NCBI GenBank assembly: GCA_017592775.1
Contig: JAGFNJ010000022.1
Span: 1-64,000 of the forward strand
Direction of reading: 5' to 3'
DNA from: Candidatus Accumulibacter conexus
GTDB taxonomy: Bacteria > Pseudomonadota > Gammaproteobacteria > Burkholderiales > Rhodocyclaceae
Length of the DNA stretch: 64,000 nucleotides
Part shown: one piece after another, positions 16,151 through 24,474 of the stretch
How positions within the stretch are numbered: the first letter of the stretch is position 1
Layout: every line of letters begins with the position of its first letter
Position numbers and translations under genes: made by a program
Notes under the pieces: model-generated
Told to the model about the DNA's origin: nothing
What the model saw: only the letters and a program-made list of their open reading frames with translations
The model's database searches: none

Positions 16151-17947
16151 TCACTCGCGCTGCAGGATCGCCGCCGGCAGCACCGTCCGCGCCATCCGCT
16201 TGGCGAAGTAGTAGATCCGCTTCTGCTTCTCGATCAGGTCGATCTCCATCGTGTATGCCGGAATCCGGTTCGGCTCCTCGGCGACGAGGCGGCGCGCCTC
16301 GTGCAGCGCCGCCGAATCGGCGATCTGGTTGATCTCCTCCTTCATTCCGGTGACCACCTGCGCCGCCCGCTGGTTGCGCTGGGCAACCGCCTGCACGGCA
16401 GCCGTCACCGCGCGCGTGATCGCCTGCTGGAAGCCGTTGAGCACCCCCTGCGTCGCCTCGCTGATCTCGATGCGGTCCTTGATGCGGTCATAGCCGAGCA
16501 CCACCAGGTTCGTTTCGACGATGTCGCCGATGTTCTCGAGGTTGCTCACCGCCTCCATCAACTGCAGCAGCTCGCGCGTCTGCTCATCGTTGAGCGGCTG
16601 CTTGCTGATGCGGCCAAGGTAATCGATGATCCCGGCGTGCAGGATGTCGACGGTGTCGTCCATCTGCCGGATCTCCTCGAGCGCCTCGCGGTCGCCCTTG
16701 ATGATCGCCGGCATGATCCGTTGCAGCATGGTATTGACCGTCTCGCCCATGTGCATCACCTCCATCCGCACCTGGTCGAGTGCCAGCGACGGCGTTCCCA
16801 ACAGTTCCTCCTGCAGGAACCTGGTGCGCACGATCAGCGCCTCCTCCTCGAGCGCCTTGTCGGGCACCAGCCATTCGACCAGGCGCGCGATCTGCGTCGT
16901 GAACCAGATGAAGATCATGCCGTTGGCGACGTTGAAGAAGGTGTGCGCGTTGGCGATCTGGCGCGGCGTCTCGGCCGCCAGCCGGGCGGAACCGGAGAGA
17001 TCCGGATACGACGGCGAGATGGCGGTGACTAGGTTGGCGATGAAGCCGATGAAGGGCAGCCAGATCGCCACGCCAGTACACGCAAGCATGATGTGGACTA
17101 CAGAGGCGCGAACTGCCTCACGTGGCTTGCCGATCGCCGCCAGCAGGGCCGTCGCGCAGGTGCCGATGTTCGCGCCCATGGCCAGCGCGATCCCCGCATG
17201 CAGGCTGATGAAACCCTGCGCAGCCATGACGATGACGATGCCGGTGGTCGCTGACGACGACTGGATGATCGCGGTGAAGGCCGCGGAAATCAGTACGGCC
17301 AGAACGGGGTTGTCCATCGTCGTCATCAGATCCAGGAAGGGCTGGAAGCTGCGCAGCGGGTGCATCGCCTCGCCCATCACGTGCATGCCGAAGAAGACCA
17401 TGCCAAGGCCCATGAGCATTACGCCGTAGTGCTTGACCTTGTCGTCCTTGGCGATGAACAGCATCGCGAAGCCGACGGCGATCATTCCCAGAGCCGCCTT
17501 GGTGATCTTGAAGGCGACGATCTGCCCGGTGATCGTCGTGCCGATCTTGGCGCCGATAATCACCCCGATCGACTGCGACAGCGACATCAGGCCGGCGGAA
17601 ATGAAGCCGACGACGAGCACGGTGGTGACCGACGACGACTGGATGACCGCGGTGACCAGCGCGCCGGTGCCGGCCCCGGCGAAGCGGTTGACCGTCAGCG
17701 TTGCGAGGAGCTTTTTCATCCGCTCGCCGGCAACCGCCTTCAGTCCATCCTCCATCTGCATCATGCCGAAGAGGAAGATCGCCAGGCCGCCGAGCAGTTC
17801 GACGCTCATCATCAGCCAATCGGGGCTACTGCCGGAGGCTTCCGCCGCCAGCGCCGAGCGCGCGAGCAGCGCCGACAGCAGCGCGAAAACACAGACCGCG
17901 AGCGGCAAGACGACCGGCTGCCGGCGGTGGAACTGTTCGAGATTCAT
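16151..17947 (-). CDS. Na/Pi cotransporter family protein with PhoU-like C-terminal domain
   Basis: 598 residues. An N-terminal hydrophobic signal-like segment precedes the NptA/PNaS membrane domain (~50-370), which has the two QSSS repeats typical of Na+/phosphate cotransporters (IQSSSVTTVLVVGF and IQSSSATTGIVIVM) and the GANIGT-type loops after each. The C-terminal ~200 residues are helical and PhoU-like (VSNLENIGDIVETNLVV). Known homologues move phosphate with Na+, and the direction in bacteria can be export (YjbB). It is followed downstream by the CNNM hairpin and preceded by a Usp gene on the same strand 27 bases away, so the two are probably one transcription unit. Confidence 0.9.
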   Translation of the reverse strand: MNLEQFHRRQPVVLPLAVCVFALLSALLARSALAAEASGSSPDWLMMSVELLGGLAIFLFGMMQMEDGLKAVAGERMKKLLATLTVNRFAGAGTGALVTAVIQSSSVTTVLVVGFISAGLMSLSQSIGVIIGAKIGTTITGQIVAFKITKAALGMIAVGFAMLFIAKDDKVKHYGVMLMGLGMVFFGMHVMGEAMHPLRSFQPFLDLMTTMDNPVLAVLISAAFTAIIQSSSATTGIVIVMAAQGFISLHAGIALAMGANIGTCATALLAAIGKPREAVRASVVHIMLACTGVAIWLPFIGFIANLVTAISPSYPDLSGSARLAAETPRQIANAHTFFNVANGMIFIWFTTQIARLVEWLVPDKALEEEALIVRTRFLQEELLGTPSLALDQVRMEVMHMGETVNTMLQRIMPAIIKGDREALEEIRQMDDTVDILHAGIIDYLGRISKQPLNDEQTRELLQLMEAVSNLENIGDIVETNLVVLGYDRIKDRIEISEATQGVLNGFQQAITRAVTAAVQAVAQRNQRAAQVVTGMKEEINQIADSAALHEARRLVAEEPNRIPAYTMEIDLIEKQKRIYYFAKRMARTVLPAAILQRE

Positions 17948-17974
17948 TCTTGTGTCTCCTCCTGTGGTTGCAAA

Positions 17975-18478
17975 TCAATCCTTGCCCAGATCCTTGACGA
18001 TGGTGACCGGCAGCTGCGCCAGGCTGACGACCTGCTCGGCCACCGAACCGAGCAGCAGGTGACGCAGCCCGGTCATTCCCTTGCTGCCGAGGACGAGCAG
18101 GCCCGCCTTCTGCTTCTGCGCGACCTGAAGGATGCGCGTCACCGGAATGCCCTTGACCAGCAGCAATTCGGGTTTCTGCAGCGCCTGCCGCTGCGGGTGC
18201 TTCTTCTTCGCTTCGGCGAGGAAGGCGTCGAGCATCTCGCCGGCGATGTCCTCCATGCGCGTCAGCGTCTTCTTGCGCGCCATGCGCGCGTAGTAACCCG
18301 GCATGTTCAGCGGATCGTGGACGACGTGCAGCACCACCAGGCGCACACCGAGACCGTCGGCGAGGTCGCTGGCGAGCAGCAGGGCTGCCTCCGAATGCGC
18401 CGAGAAATCGACCGCGACGAGAATCGGCCCGCGCCCGTGGCCTGAAGCCCGGGATTCACCTTGCTTGTTTTCAGCCAT
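17975..18478 (-). CDS. Universal stress protein, single domain
   Basis: 167 residues. ATG 18478 is chosen because GGAGGAG sits eight bases upstream; the longer open frame adds an unrelated arginine-rich extension. The UspA fold begins at GPILVAVDFS and ends with the ATP-binding loop GSKGMTGLRHLLLGSVAEQV followed by PVTIVKDLG, all intact. A charged 20-residue N-terminal tail precedes it. It is immediately upstream of the Na/Pi cotransporter gene on the same strand and likely co-transcribed. This is the second Usp in the island that is linked to a transporter. The role is presumably nucleotide-responsive stress modulation; the target is unknown. Confidence 0.87.
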   Translation of the reverse strand: MAENKQGESRASGHGRGPILVAVDFSAHSEAALLLASDLADGLGVRLVVLHVVHDPLNMPGYYARMARKKTLTRMEDIAGEMLDAFLAEAKKKHPQRQALQKPELLLVKGIPVTRILQVAQKQKAGLLVLGSKGMTGLRHLLLGSVAEQVVSLAQLPVTIVKDLGKD

Positions 18479-18894
18479 CTGCAGGTACTCCTCCGAAAGG
18501 ATTTGTTCGACCACGCGCCCGCGGCCACTTGCCCAGGCTGGCAGTCGCCACGGCGAAAGCGCCCCGACAACCGCACCGGCGCCCTGCCACACCCGGGATC
18601 GGGTGCGCAAATTGCCGATTCCTGGCGGAAGCCGCAGGCTCAGCCGACAAAGATACAATAAATTCCGCGCGCATCAAGGTTTTCCTGGCCAGCGGGCAGC
18701 AGCGGAAATGCCGCGGAAAAACAGCAGAAAGCGGCCGAAAGTGCTTGTTTCGGCGCGGCAATGCGCCTATCCTTCACGGCTGCGTGCGGTGCCCGCGGGC
18801 GAGCGGCGAGATGCCCGCAGCAACGTCGGACACGATCCGCAGCGAGCAGCGAGGTCCGCAAACATCAACGCGATTTCCTGAAGGGGGGAGGTGG
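18479..18894. other. Intergenic region between divergent Usp and CNNM genes
   Basis: About 415 bases with no supported gene. The flanking genes diverge, so it should hold both promoters; a candidate for the plus-strand direction is listed at 18745-18773. An A/T-rich patch near 18648-18664 stands out against the GC-rich background. Confidence 0.45.
18745..18773 (+). promoter_or_regulatory. Candidate promoter for the 18895-21728 CNNM pair
   Basis: TTGTTT at 18745-18750 and TATCCT at 18768-18773 are separated by 17 bases. The match is moderate (TTG core and four of six in the -10). The leader to the ATG at 18895 would be about 115 bases. Confidence 0.3.
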
Positions 18895-20457
18895 ATGGAA
18901 GGATTGAGCATGTCCGGCGTCCTGGGCAGCCTGGCTTCGGTGGACTGGGAACTGGTGATCCGCATTCTGGTGCAGTGCTGCCTGTTCTCGATGTCGGCCT
19001 TCTTCTCGGGATCGGAAACCGCCCTCTTCTCGCTCAGCCGGATCGATCTGCAGAAACTGCGGAATTCGCGCAATCCTCATTCCGAAAGCATCCACGCGAT
19101 GCTCGACGAGCCGCGCCGCCTGATTGTCTCGCTGCTCTGCGGCAACGAACTGGTGAACATCGCCGCGGCGGCGAACATGACGATGATCCTGATCAGCGCC
19201 TTCGGAGAAGCGGACGCCGGCTGGATCAACGTCGTCGTCATGGTGCCGCTGCTGCTGCTCTTCGGCGAAGTGACGCCGAAGACGATCGCGGTGAACTTCC
19301 CGGTGAAGTTCGCCACGCTGCTCTCGGCGCGTTTCCTGCCGAAGTGGATTCTCATCGTCACGCCGTTGCGCAACGTCGTGCGGCTTGTTGCCGACCGCGT
19401 CACCACCTTCGTCGTCGGCGAACACGTCAGCCGCGAGAACATCCTGAAAGCCGACGAACTGCGGACGCTGATGGCCGACAGCGAGGAAACCGGCGTCATC
19501 GAGGCATCGGAACGGGTGCTGATCGACAAGGTGCTCGAGGCGGCGGAAACCGACGTCGCGCGCATCATGACGCCCGGGCCGCGCATCCGCTTCCTCGACG
19601 GCGACCTGCCGGTCGACGAGTTGATCGAGCGCTTCCGCAGCTACCGCCACCCGCGCGTTCCGGTCTACCGCGGCCATTGGGACAACGTCATCGGCTTCCT
19701 GCAGGCCGAGGATCTGCTGCGCCGCGTGCGCAGCGGCGGCTCAGCGCGGATCGAGCTGCGCGACATCCTGCGGCCGGCGCATTTCGTTCCGCCGACGAAG
19801 AAGGTCGACGAAATGCTCGAGTACTTCCAGCGCTTCAACACGCGTGCCGCGGTGGTCATCGGCGAGTACGGCGAGGTGCTCGGCATCGTCACCATGAAGG
19901 ACGTGCTCAGTTTCATCTTCGGCGAGATCTCGGGCAAGCTGCGCGGCCAGGAGCACTTCCAGGAAGAAGACAACGACAGCTACACGGTCCCCGGCTACAT
20001 GCGCCTGGCCGACCTGCGCACGCTGACCAACTTCGACATCGACGACCCGCTGATGAACACCATCGGCGGTGTCACGCTGGTCCTCTTCGGGCGCCTGCCG
20101 CGGGTCGGCGAGAAGGTGTTCTACGCCGACTACGAGATCACGGTGCGCGAGGTGGTCGGCATGCGGATCACCAAGGTGCGCGTGACGCGCGGCCGCACAC
20201 CCGACGAGCCGGAGGAGACGCCGGAGGAACCGGAGGAAATCGAAAGCATCGCCGCGCCGCTGCCCGACGTTTCGGTCGAGGATCAGCAACAGCAGGCGCA
20301 GGAGGAATACGAGGAGGCGGATCTGCTGCACGAGACGCCGCCCGAGGAAGCGGAGCCGGAGGAAGAACAGCCGCCGGCCGGAGCGACCACCGGCGAGGGC
20401 GCCGGCGAGGGCGCGGGCAACGCGGCGCCGGACGACGCGCCGCGGACCACGGCTTAG
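18895..20457 (+). CDS. CNNM/CorC-type transporter, 'GNE' subtype, with long acidic tail
   Basis: 520 residues. DUF21 (~10-195; AFFSGSETALFSLSRIDLQK, GNELVNIAAAAN), CBS pair (~210-340; RIMTPGPRIRFLDG, GEYGEVLGIVTMKDVLSFIF) and CorC_HlyC (~355-430) are followed by a ~90-residue low-complexity tail rich in Glu, Pro and Gly (EEPEEIES, GEGAGEGAG). The tail is absent from the paralogues. ATG 18895 has GGGAGG close upstream; ATG 18910 has GGAAGG at better spacing and is an equally good start. It is the first gene of the plus-strand two-gene module and pairs with 20472 exactly as 12729 pairs with 11481. Predicted divalent-cation transporter; the function of the tail is unknown. Confidence 0.88.
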   Translation: MEGLSMSGVLGSLASVDWELVIRILVQCCLFSMSAFFSGSETALFSLSRIDLQKLRNSRNPHSESIHAMLDEPRRLIVSLLCGNELVNIAAAANMTMILISAFGEADAGWINVVVMVPLLLLFGEVTPKTIAVNFPVKFATLLSARFLPKWILIVTPLRNVVRLVADRVTTFVVGEHVSRENILKADELRTLMADSEETGVIEASERVLIDKVLEAAETDVARIMTPGPRIRFLDGDLPVDELIERFRSYRHPRVPVYRGHWDNVIGFLQAEDLLRRVRSGGSARIELRDILRPAHFVPPTKKVDEMLEYFQRFNTRAAVVIGEYGEVLGIVTMKDVLSFIFGEISGKLRGQEHFQEEDNDSYTVPGYMRLADLRTLTNFDIDDPLMNTIGGVTLVLFGRLPRVGEKVFYADYEITVREVVGMRITKVRVTRGRTPDEPEETPEEPEEIESIAAPLPDVSVEDQQQQAQEEYEEADLLHETPPEEAEPEEEQPPAGATTGEGAGEGAGNAAPDDAPRTTA

Positions 20458-20471
20458 GAAGGGAGAAGACG

Positions 20472-21728
20472 ATGGACCTGATTCTGCAACTGCTCGTGAT
20501 CCTGGTCTTCCTGGTTCTCAAGGGTTTCTTCTCGGGCTCCGAGCTGGCGATGGTCAATTCGGACAAGATCCACCTGCGCCACGAGGCGCGGATGGGGAAC
20601 GCCGGTGCGAAACTGGTGCTCAACCTCTTCCGCACGCCCGACGTCATGCTCGGGACGACGCTGGTCGGCACCAACATCGCGACGGTGACGATCACCACCC
20701 TCGGCACGCTGATCTTCGTCCGGCTCTTCGGCGACGCCGGCGACCTGATCTCGGTGCTCGTGTTCACGCCCTTCCTGCTGATCTTCGGCGAGATCGTGCC
20801 GAAGAGCATCTTCCAGCAGAAGGCCGACACGATCGTCACCCGCATCATCTACGGCCTGCGCTTCTTCTCCTACGTTTTCTACCCGGTGATCGTCGTCTTC
20901 AGCCGTGTCGCCCGCTTTGCCGCCCGCCTCTTCGGTGGCGCCAGTTCGGCGTCGAGCGGCTTCATCAGCAAGGACGAACTGCGTGTCCTGATCGACCTCT
21001 CGGAGACCGCATCGGACAGCGCCGCGACCAGCAAGCAGCGGATTCGGCGCATCTTCCGCTTCGCCGACACGACCGTCGGCGAGGTGATGACGCCGCTGGC
21101 CGAGGTCATCGGCTTCAACGAGACACGCGAAATGGCGGAAGCGGTGCGCCGCGTCTGGTCTTCCGGCTTCAACCGCCTGCCGGTGTTCCGCGGCAACATC
21201 ACCAACGTCACCGGCGTCATGACGCTGAGCACCTGGGATCTGCTGCTGCCCGACATCGAGCAGCGACCCGTCGGCGATTTCGTCAAGCCGGCGCTCTATC
21301 TCTCGCCGCGGCAGAGCCTGGACCAGGTCCTGCCGCTGCTGCGCTCGCGCAGTGACCACATGGCGGTCGTCGTCGATGAGTTCGGTTCGGCGATCGGCAT
21401 CCTGACGATGGAAGACATCTTCGAGGAGGTCGTCGGCCCGGTCGATTCCGGCTTCGACTTCGACGGCATGAAGAGTCGCCGCATCAGCATCGAGGCGATC
21501 AGCGACGATGCCCACCTGATCAGCGGTCGCGCGCCGATCTCCGAACTCAACGATTCGCTCAAGCTCGGCCTGCCGGTCGGCGACGCGCATACCATCGCCG
21601 GCTTCCTGATCAACCGCCTGCGGCGCATCCCGCAGGTCGGCGATACGGTGGTTGAACAGACCTACCGCTATACGGTGATCGAAGCCGACGCGCGCACGGC
21701 AACCAAGGTGCGCGCGGAGCGCATCTGA
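20472..21728 (+). CDS. CNNM/CorC-type transporter, 'SEL' subtype
   Basis: 418 residues: DUF21 (~1-185; GFFSGSELAMVNSDKIHLRH and GTNIATVTITT), CBS pair (~200-320; EVMTPLAEVIGFNE, DEFGSAIGILTMEDIFEEVV) and CorC_HlyC (~335-415). ATG 20472 follows GGGAGAAG by five bases and lies 14 bases after the stop of the upstream paralogue. It shares the SEL, LRHE/LRHD and GTNIA signatures with the protein at 11481 rather than with its own operon partner, which is the main evidence that the two operons are copies. Predicted Mg2+-type exporter. It converges on the Crp/Fnr-type gene with a hairpin between them. Confidence 0.88.
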   Translation: MDLILQLLVILVFLVLKGFFSGSELAMVNSDKIHLRHEARMGNAGAKLVLNLFRTPDVMLGTTLVGTNIATVTITTLGTLIFVRLFGDAGDLISVLVFTPFLLIFGEIVPKSIFQQKADTIVTRIIYGLRFFSYVFYPVIVVFSRVARFAARLFGGASSASSGFISKDELRVLIDLSETASDSAATSKQRIRRIFRFADTTVGEVMTPLAEVIGFNETREMAEAVRRVWSSGFNRLPVFRGNITNVTGVMTLSTWDLLLPDIEQRPVGDFVKPALYLSPRQSLDQVLPLLRSRSDHMAVVVDEFGSAIGILTMEDIFEEVVGPVDSGFDFDGMKSRRISIEAISDDAHLISGRAPISELNDSLKLGLPVGDAHTIAGFLINRLRRIPQVGDTVVEQTYRYTVIEADARTATKVRAERI

Positions 21729-21736
21729 AGCCCACG

Positions 21737-21771
21737 GCGGCGGGCGGCGGGCAAGCACCGCCACTCGCCGC
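21737..21771. terminator. Hairpin between convergent CNNM and Crp/Fnr genes
   Basis: A 14-base left arm at 21737-21750 (GCGGCGGGCGGCGG) pairs with 21758-21771 at 12 of 14 positions around a seven-base GCAAGCA loop. It starts nine bases after the stop of the plus-strand gene and ends about ten bases before the stop of the minus-strand gene, suiting a bidirectional terminator. There is no T-tract. Confidence 0.45.
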
Positions 21772-21781
21772 GCACCGACTC

Positions 21782-22441
21782 TCAGCAGGCTTCGTCCGCC
21801 GGCGTGCGGACGCTGAACCGGCGCTGCGAGAAGTGTCTGCCGAAGCGCTGCGGCGCCAGCATCCCGGCCTGGCGCAACTGGCTGACCATGCGCGACACGG
21901 TCTCCAGCGTCAGCGCCGTGATCTCCGCCATGTCCTGCCGTGAAGGCAGGACGACCTGCAACTCTCGCGGGCCGGCTTCGGCGTCTTCCGGCGCCTGCGC
22001 GAGCATCAGCACGAGACGACGCACGCGCTCGGCAGCCTGACCGCAACGCAGGGCGATGACCTCCGCCGCCCGCCGCTCGGCCTTCGCCAGCGTGCGCAGC
22101 AGTGAGTCGCCCACCGCCGCGGAACGTGTTTCCGGCCAGGGAACGAGGACGCAGTCGGCGAGGGCGGTGGCGCTGAAGCTGTAGCGATCGAACAGCAGCG
22201 ATTCGGCGCCGATGATGTCACCCTGGACGGCGAGACCGGCAAAACTCTGCTCGCCGGTGGGTTCCTCGCGGTCGAGACGAACCGATCCGCTCAGCACCCG
22301 CCAGGCGCCACCCCGGCCGCCACCCGAATGGATGCGCTCGCCGCGCGCGAAGCAGGCCCGGCAGTGGCCAGTGCCGGCCGTCCGTGGCCGCACGCGGCGC
22401 GCATCATCGCCCGTCCGTGGCAGCGGCTGTTCCGGCTTCAC
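21782..22441 (-). CDS. Crp/Fnr-family transcriptional regulator
   Basis: About 219 residues if GTG 22441 is the start, the family's normal length. The frame is open further upstream to an ATG at 22621, but that part has no domain character. The cNMP-binding-like beta roll is seen as FARGERIHSGGGRGGAWRVL-SGSVRLDRE and GDIIGAESLLFDRYSFSATA. The C-terminal winged helix contains SRQDMAEITALTLETVSRMV, the recognition-helix pattern of this family (ETVSRxxxxLR). No canonical four-cysteine FNR cluster is evident. It probably binds a palindromic operator as a dimer. Its targets and ligand cannot be read. It sits convergent to the second CNNM module. Confidence 0.8.
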   Translation of the reverse strand: MKPEQPLPRTGDDARRVRPRTAGTGHCRACFARGERIHSGGGRGGAWRVLSGSVRLDREEPTGEQSFAGLAVQGDIIGAESLLFDRYSFSATALADCVLVPWPETRSAAVGDSLLRTLAKAERRAAEVIALRCGQAAERVRRLVLMLAQAPEDAEAGPRELQVVLPSRQDMAEITALTLETVSRMVSQLRQAGMLAPQRFGRHFSQRRFSVRTPADEAC

Positions 22442-22678
22442 GGCTGGCTCACCGGCCAGGAAGTGGGTCGGAGGCGGTGGGCGAAGACTCGCCCGATGTC
22501 GGCCATGGCCATGACGCTGGACAGCGCTACGGACTTGCTGCTCAACCGCACGACGTGCTCTCCCCCTGATGGACGACAGGCGGCATTCTAGGCAGCGTCG
22601 CCCGCCACAGGAATGTGGCAAATCGACGCACGCCAGCCCCCCTGCCGCTGCCGATCGACGGCCGCAGTGTCCCCGCTG

Positions 22679-23335
22679 TCAGGCCGCGGGGATGACGGTG
22701 GCGGACGGCGCCGGCGGGTCGTCCGACACGCCCGGCAGGAGCCTTTGCGCGATTTCCCGCGCCCACGGGTTGATCTCGCCGTAGGTCTTGACGATGCGGC
22801 CCTCCGAGGCGCGAAACAGCAGCCGCGCCCGCGCATTGTCGATCGAGTTGTCGTAAAGGTAGGTCCGGTCGGCCAGCCAGGCAACGAAATAGCAGTAGGC
22901 CAGCGATCGGGTGTAGCGGGCGATGATCTTCGGAATCGGCACGTCGTGCCCGCCCTCCATGACGCGCATCGCGACCCGCTTGGCGTTGATCGACGGGTCG
23001 TCGGTGCCGACGAAGAAAAGGCGGATGAAGAAACCGGCATCGCGCGCACGGCGGATGTAGTCCAGCTTGTCGGCTGCCGAGAGGACCGTTTCGAAAGCCA
23101 GGCTGACGCCCCGCTCGAGGCACTGCTCGCGAATCTCGGTCGCCCGCTGCGCCGCCTGGATGACCGCTGTCGGCGAGTTCCAGTCACCGAACTCGTCGCG
23201 CGCAATGAAATCCGGGTTGACGTAGACGCAGCCGCCCATCCACTCGTGCATCAGGAGTTGCTGCGTGATCGAGGTCTTGCCCGAACCGTTGGGCCCGGCG
23301 ACGATGATCAACCGGGGTCTCGCCCCGGGGGTCAT
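22679..23335 (-). CDS. Zeta-toxin-like P-loop kinase/ATPase
   Basis: 218 residues with an N-terminal Walker A GPNGSGKT (residues 14-21), then DFIARDE and a FETVLSAADKLDYIRRA segment, as in the zeta toxin/UDP-GlcNAc kinase family. Basic residues in IARYTRSL could match the phosphate-contacting arginines of zeta toxins. Known zeta toxins phosphorylate UDP-N-acetylglucosamine and block wall synthesis; other family members are orphan kinases. Its ATG overlaps the stop of a 61-residue gene (ATGA), the usual layout of an antitoxin-toxin pair. I see the fold motifs; that it is a toxin is inferred from family and pairing. The C-terminal ~15 residues are proline-rich. Confidence 0.78.
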   Translation of the reverse strand: MTPGARPRLIIVAGPNGSGKTSITQQLLMHEWMGGCVYVNPDFIARDEFGDWNSPTAVIQAAQRATEIREQCLERGVSLAFETVLSAADKLDYIRRARDAGFFIRLFFVGTDDPSINAKRVAMRVMEGGHDVPIPKIIARYTRSLAYCYFVAWLADRTYLYDNSIDNARARLLFRASEGRIVKTYGEINPWAREIAQRLLPGVSDDPPAPSATVIPAA

Positions 23336-23517
23336 GCCTCGCGGCGGAAAGGGAGATTGATCGCCGAGATCTCGGCCTGCAGACGCAGCATCAGTTGCGC
23401 CCGCGCGGCGTCGGCGTGCCGGCGCGCCGCCGCGGCAACCGCTTCCATCAGGTCGTCGAGCTGCTCGTCGGAGGGTTCGTGGATGATGTCATTCAGATCG
23501 AATGGTTGCAGTTGCAT
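23332..23517 (-). CDS. Small helical protein, candidate antitoxin of the zeta-like gene
   Basis: 61 residues, highly charged and helical: acidic N-terminal half (DIIHEPSDEQLDDLMEAV) and Ala/Arg-rich second half ending NLPFRREA. No recognised family. ATG 23517 is preceded by GGAGAAAG at close spacing. The stop overlaps the ATG of the zeta-toxin-like gene by four bases, so the pair is translationally coupled. Size, charge and order (small gene first) fit an epsilon-like or other type II antitoxin, but there is no sequence similarity to epsilon that I can claim. It might instead be a small accessory subunit. Confidence 0.65.
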   Translation of the reverse strand: MQLQPFDLNDIIHEPSDEQLDDLMEAVAAAARRHADAARAQLMLRLQAEISAINLPFRREA

Positions 23518-23959
23518 CGCTTTCTCCAGACTCGCTCAACCGTGACGGACCGTCGCCCCGCTTTCTGCCGGGCACAGGCGATTCTACCGCAGAAAGGGCG
23601 TCTTCATGGCGTTTCCGCCGGCCCGGCAGCACCATCACCTCTACCGTCACCGACGACACACGGCCTGGCTGGCTGCCCCGCCGCAGTCGCACCGGCATCG
23701 TCGTCTTCGCCCTCCCCGGCCGCGAGGCGGATTGCCGCGTCGCGCGGGCGCTTTTTCGCGCACAATAGCCGCCAATGAGTCGCGGCCTCGTCGTGTCGGC
23801 CTGGGTCTGCGCTGATTCCACGGTGGCCGCCGGTGCAGACCGTTTCGGTGCTGCTGGCAGCGAACGGTAGCGATGTCAGAACGTCTGGCCACTCGTCCAG
23901 TAGACGATAGGCGCCAGCGCCACGCGAGGGGGTTTCCCGCGGACAGCGAAGGGATATCC
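23518..23959. other. Intergenic region between divergent toxin-like pair and orphan gene
   Basis: About 440 bases, no supported gene. It includes the ribosome site of the candidate antitoxin at its left end and a T-run (CGCTTTTTCGCGC) near 23750-23762. No convincing promoter or repeat was recognised. Confidence 0.4.
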
Positions 23960-24256
23960 ATGAACAGCAACAGCGAGTTCATCGAAATCGATTTGCACGC
24001 CGATGAGAAGAAGCTCATCCTGGATCTCGCCGGTTTATGGGTGACCGATGCAACGACACAGGCGGACCTCAGGAACCGCCGCAAGAAATGGATCAGATTC
24101 AGGCGCGATGTCTTTTCGGAGGTCATTGGTGAGTTGTCCTATCACTGCAACCGGTGCAGCAATGCCTATCACTTGGCACGGCTGGACGCGCTGATCGACC
24201 ATCTTGAACACGTACTTGACGGCCACGGCCATGGCTTTGTGCGACATCCCGGATGA
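23960..24256 (+). CDS. Hypothetical protein (98 aa)
   Basis: ATG 23960 follows GAAGGGA at eight bases, a better start than the in-frame ATG at 23873 whose extension is arginine-rich noise. The protein is soluble and mixed alpha/beta in appearance: IEIDLHADEKKLILDLAGLW, a basic RNRRKKWIRFRRDVF stretch, a CNRCSNAYH segment and a histidine-rich end (LEHVLDGHGHGF). The two cysteines and several histidines could bind a metal, but this is speculation. I do not recognise the family. Base composition is visibly less GC-rich than in the neighbours, which may indicate recent acquisition. It stands alone. Confidence 0.6.
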   Translation: MNSNSEFIEIDLHADEKKLILDLAGLWVTDATTQADLRNRRKKWIRFRRDVFSEVIGELSYHCNRCSNAYHLARLDALIDHLEHVLDGHGHGFVRHPG

Positions 24257-24474
24257 TGACAGCACTGACCGCGTTCCTCTCCCCCGACCCCTCTTCCACG
24301 AGCAGGCGAGGGGAGATTCGCAAGCGCAAGGATGGAAAACTGACGGCGAAACGAATCGTCGACTTCCGCGACTGCCCGCCACACCCGCCACCTCGCAGCA
24401 AGATCTCCGGCTGCTGAAATGGCGCGTATGATTCAGCGTCAGAGTGACTGCTGCGCCAAGGAGGAAGGCAACCG

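Noticed and set aside
22442-22621. N-terminal extension of the Crp/Fnr regulator to ATG 22621
   Set aside because: The extra 60 residues are Arg/Pro/His-rich with no conserved character, and the shorter form matches the usual family length.
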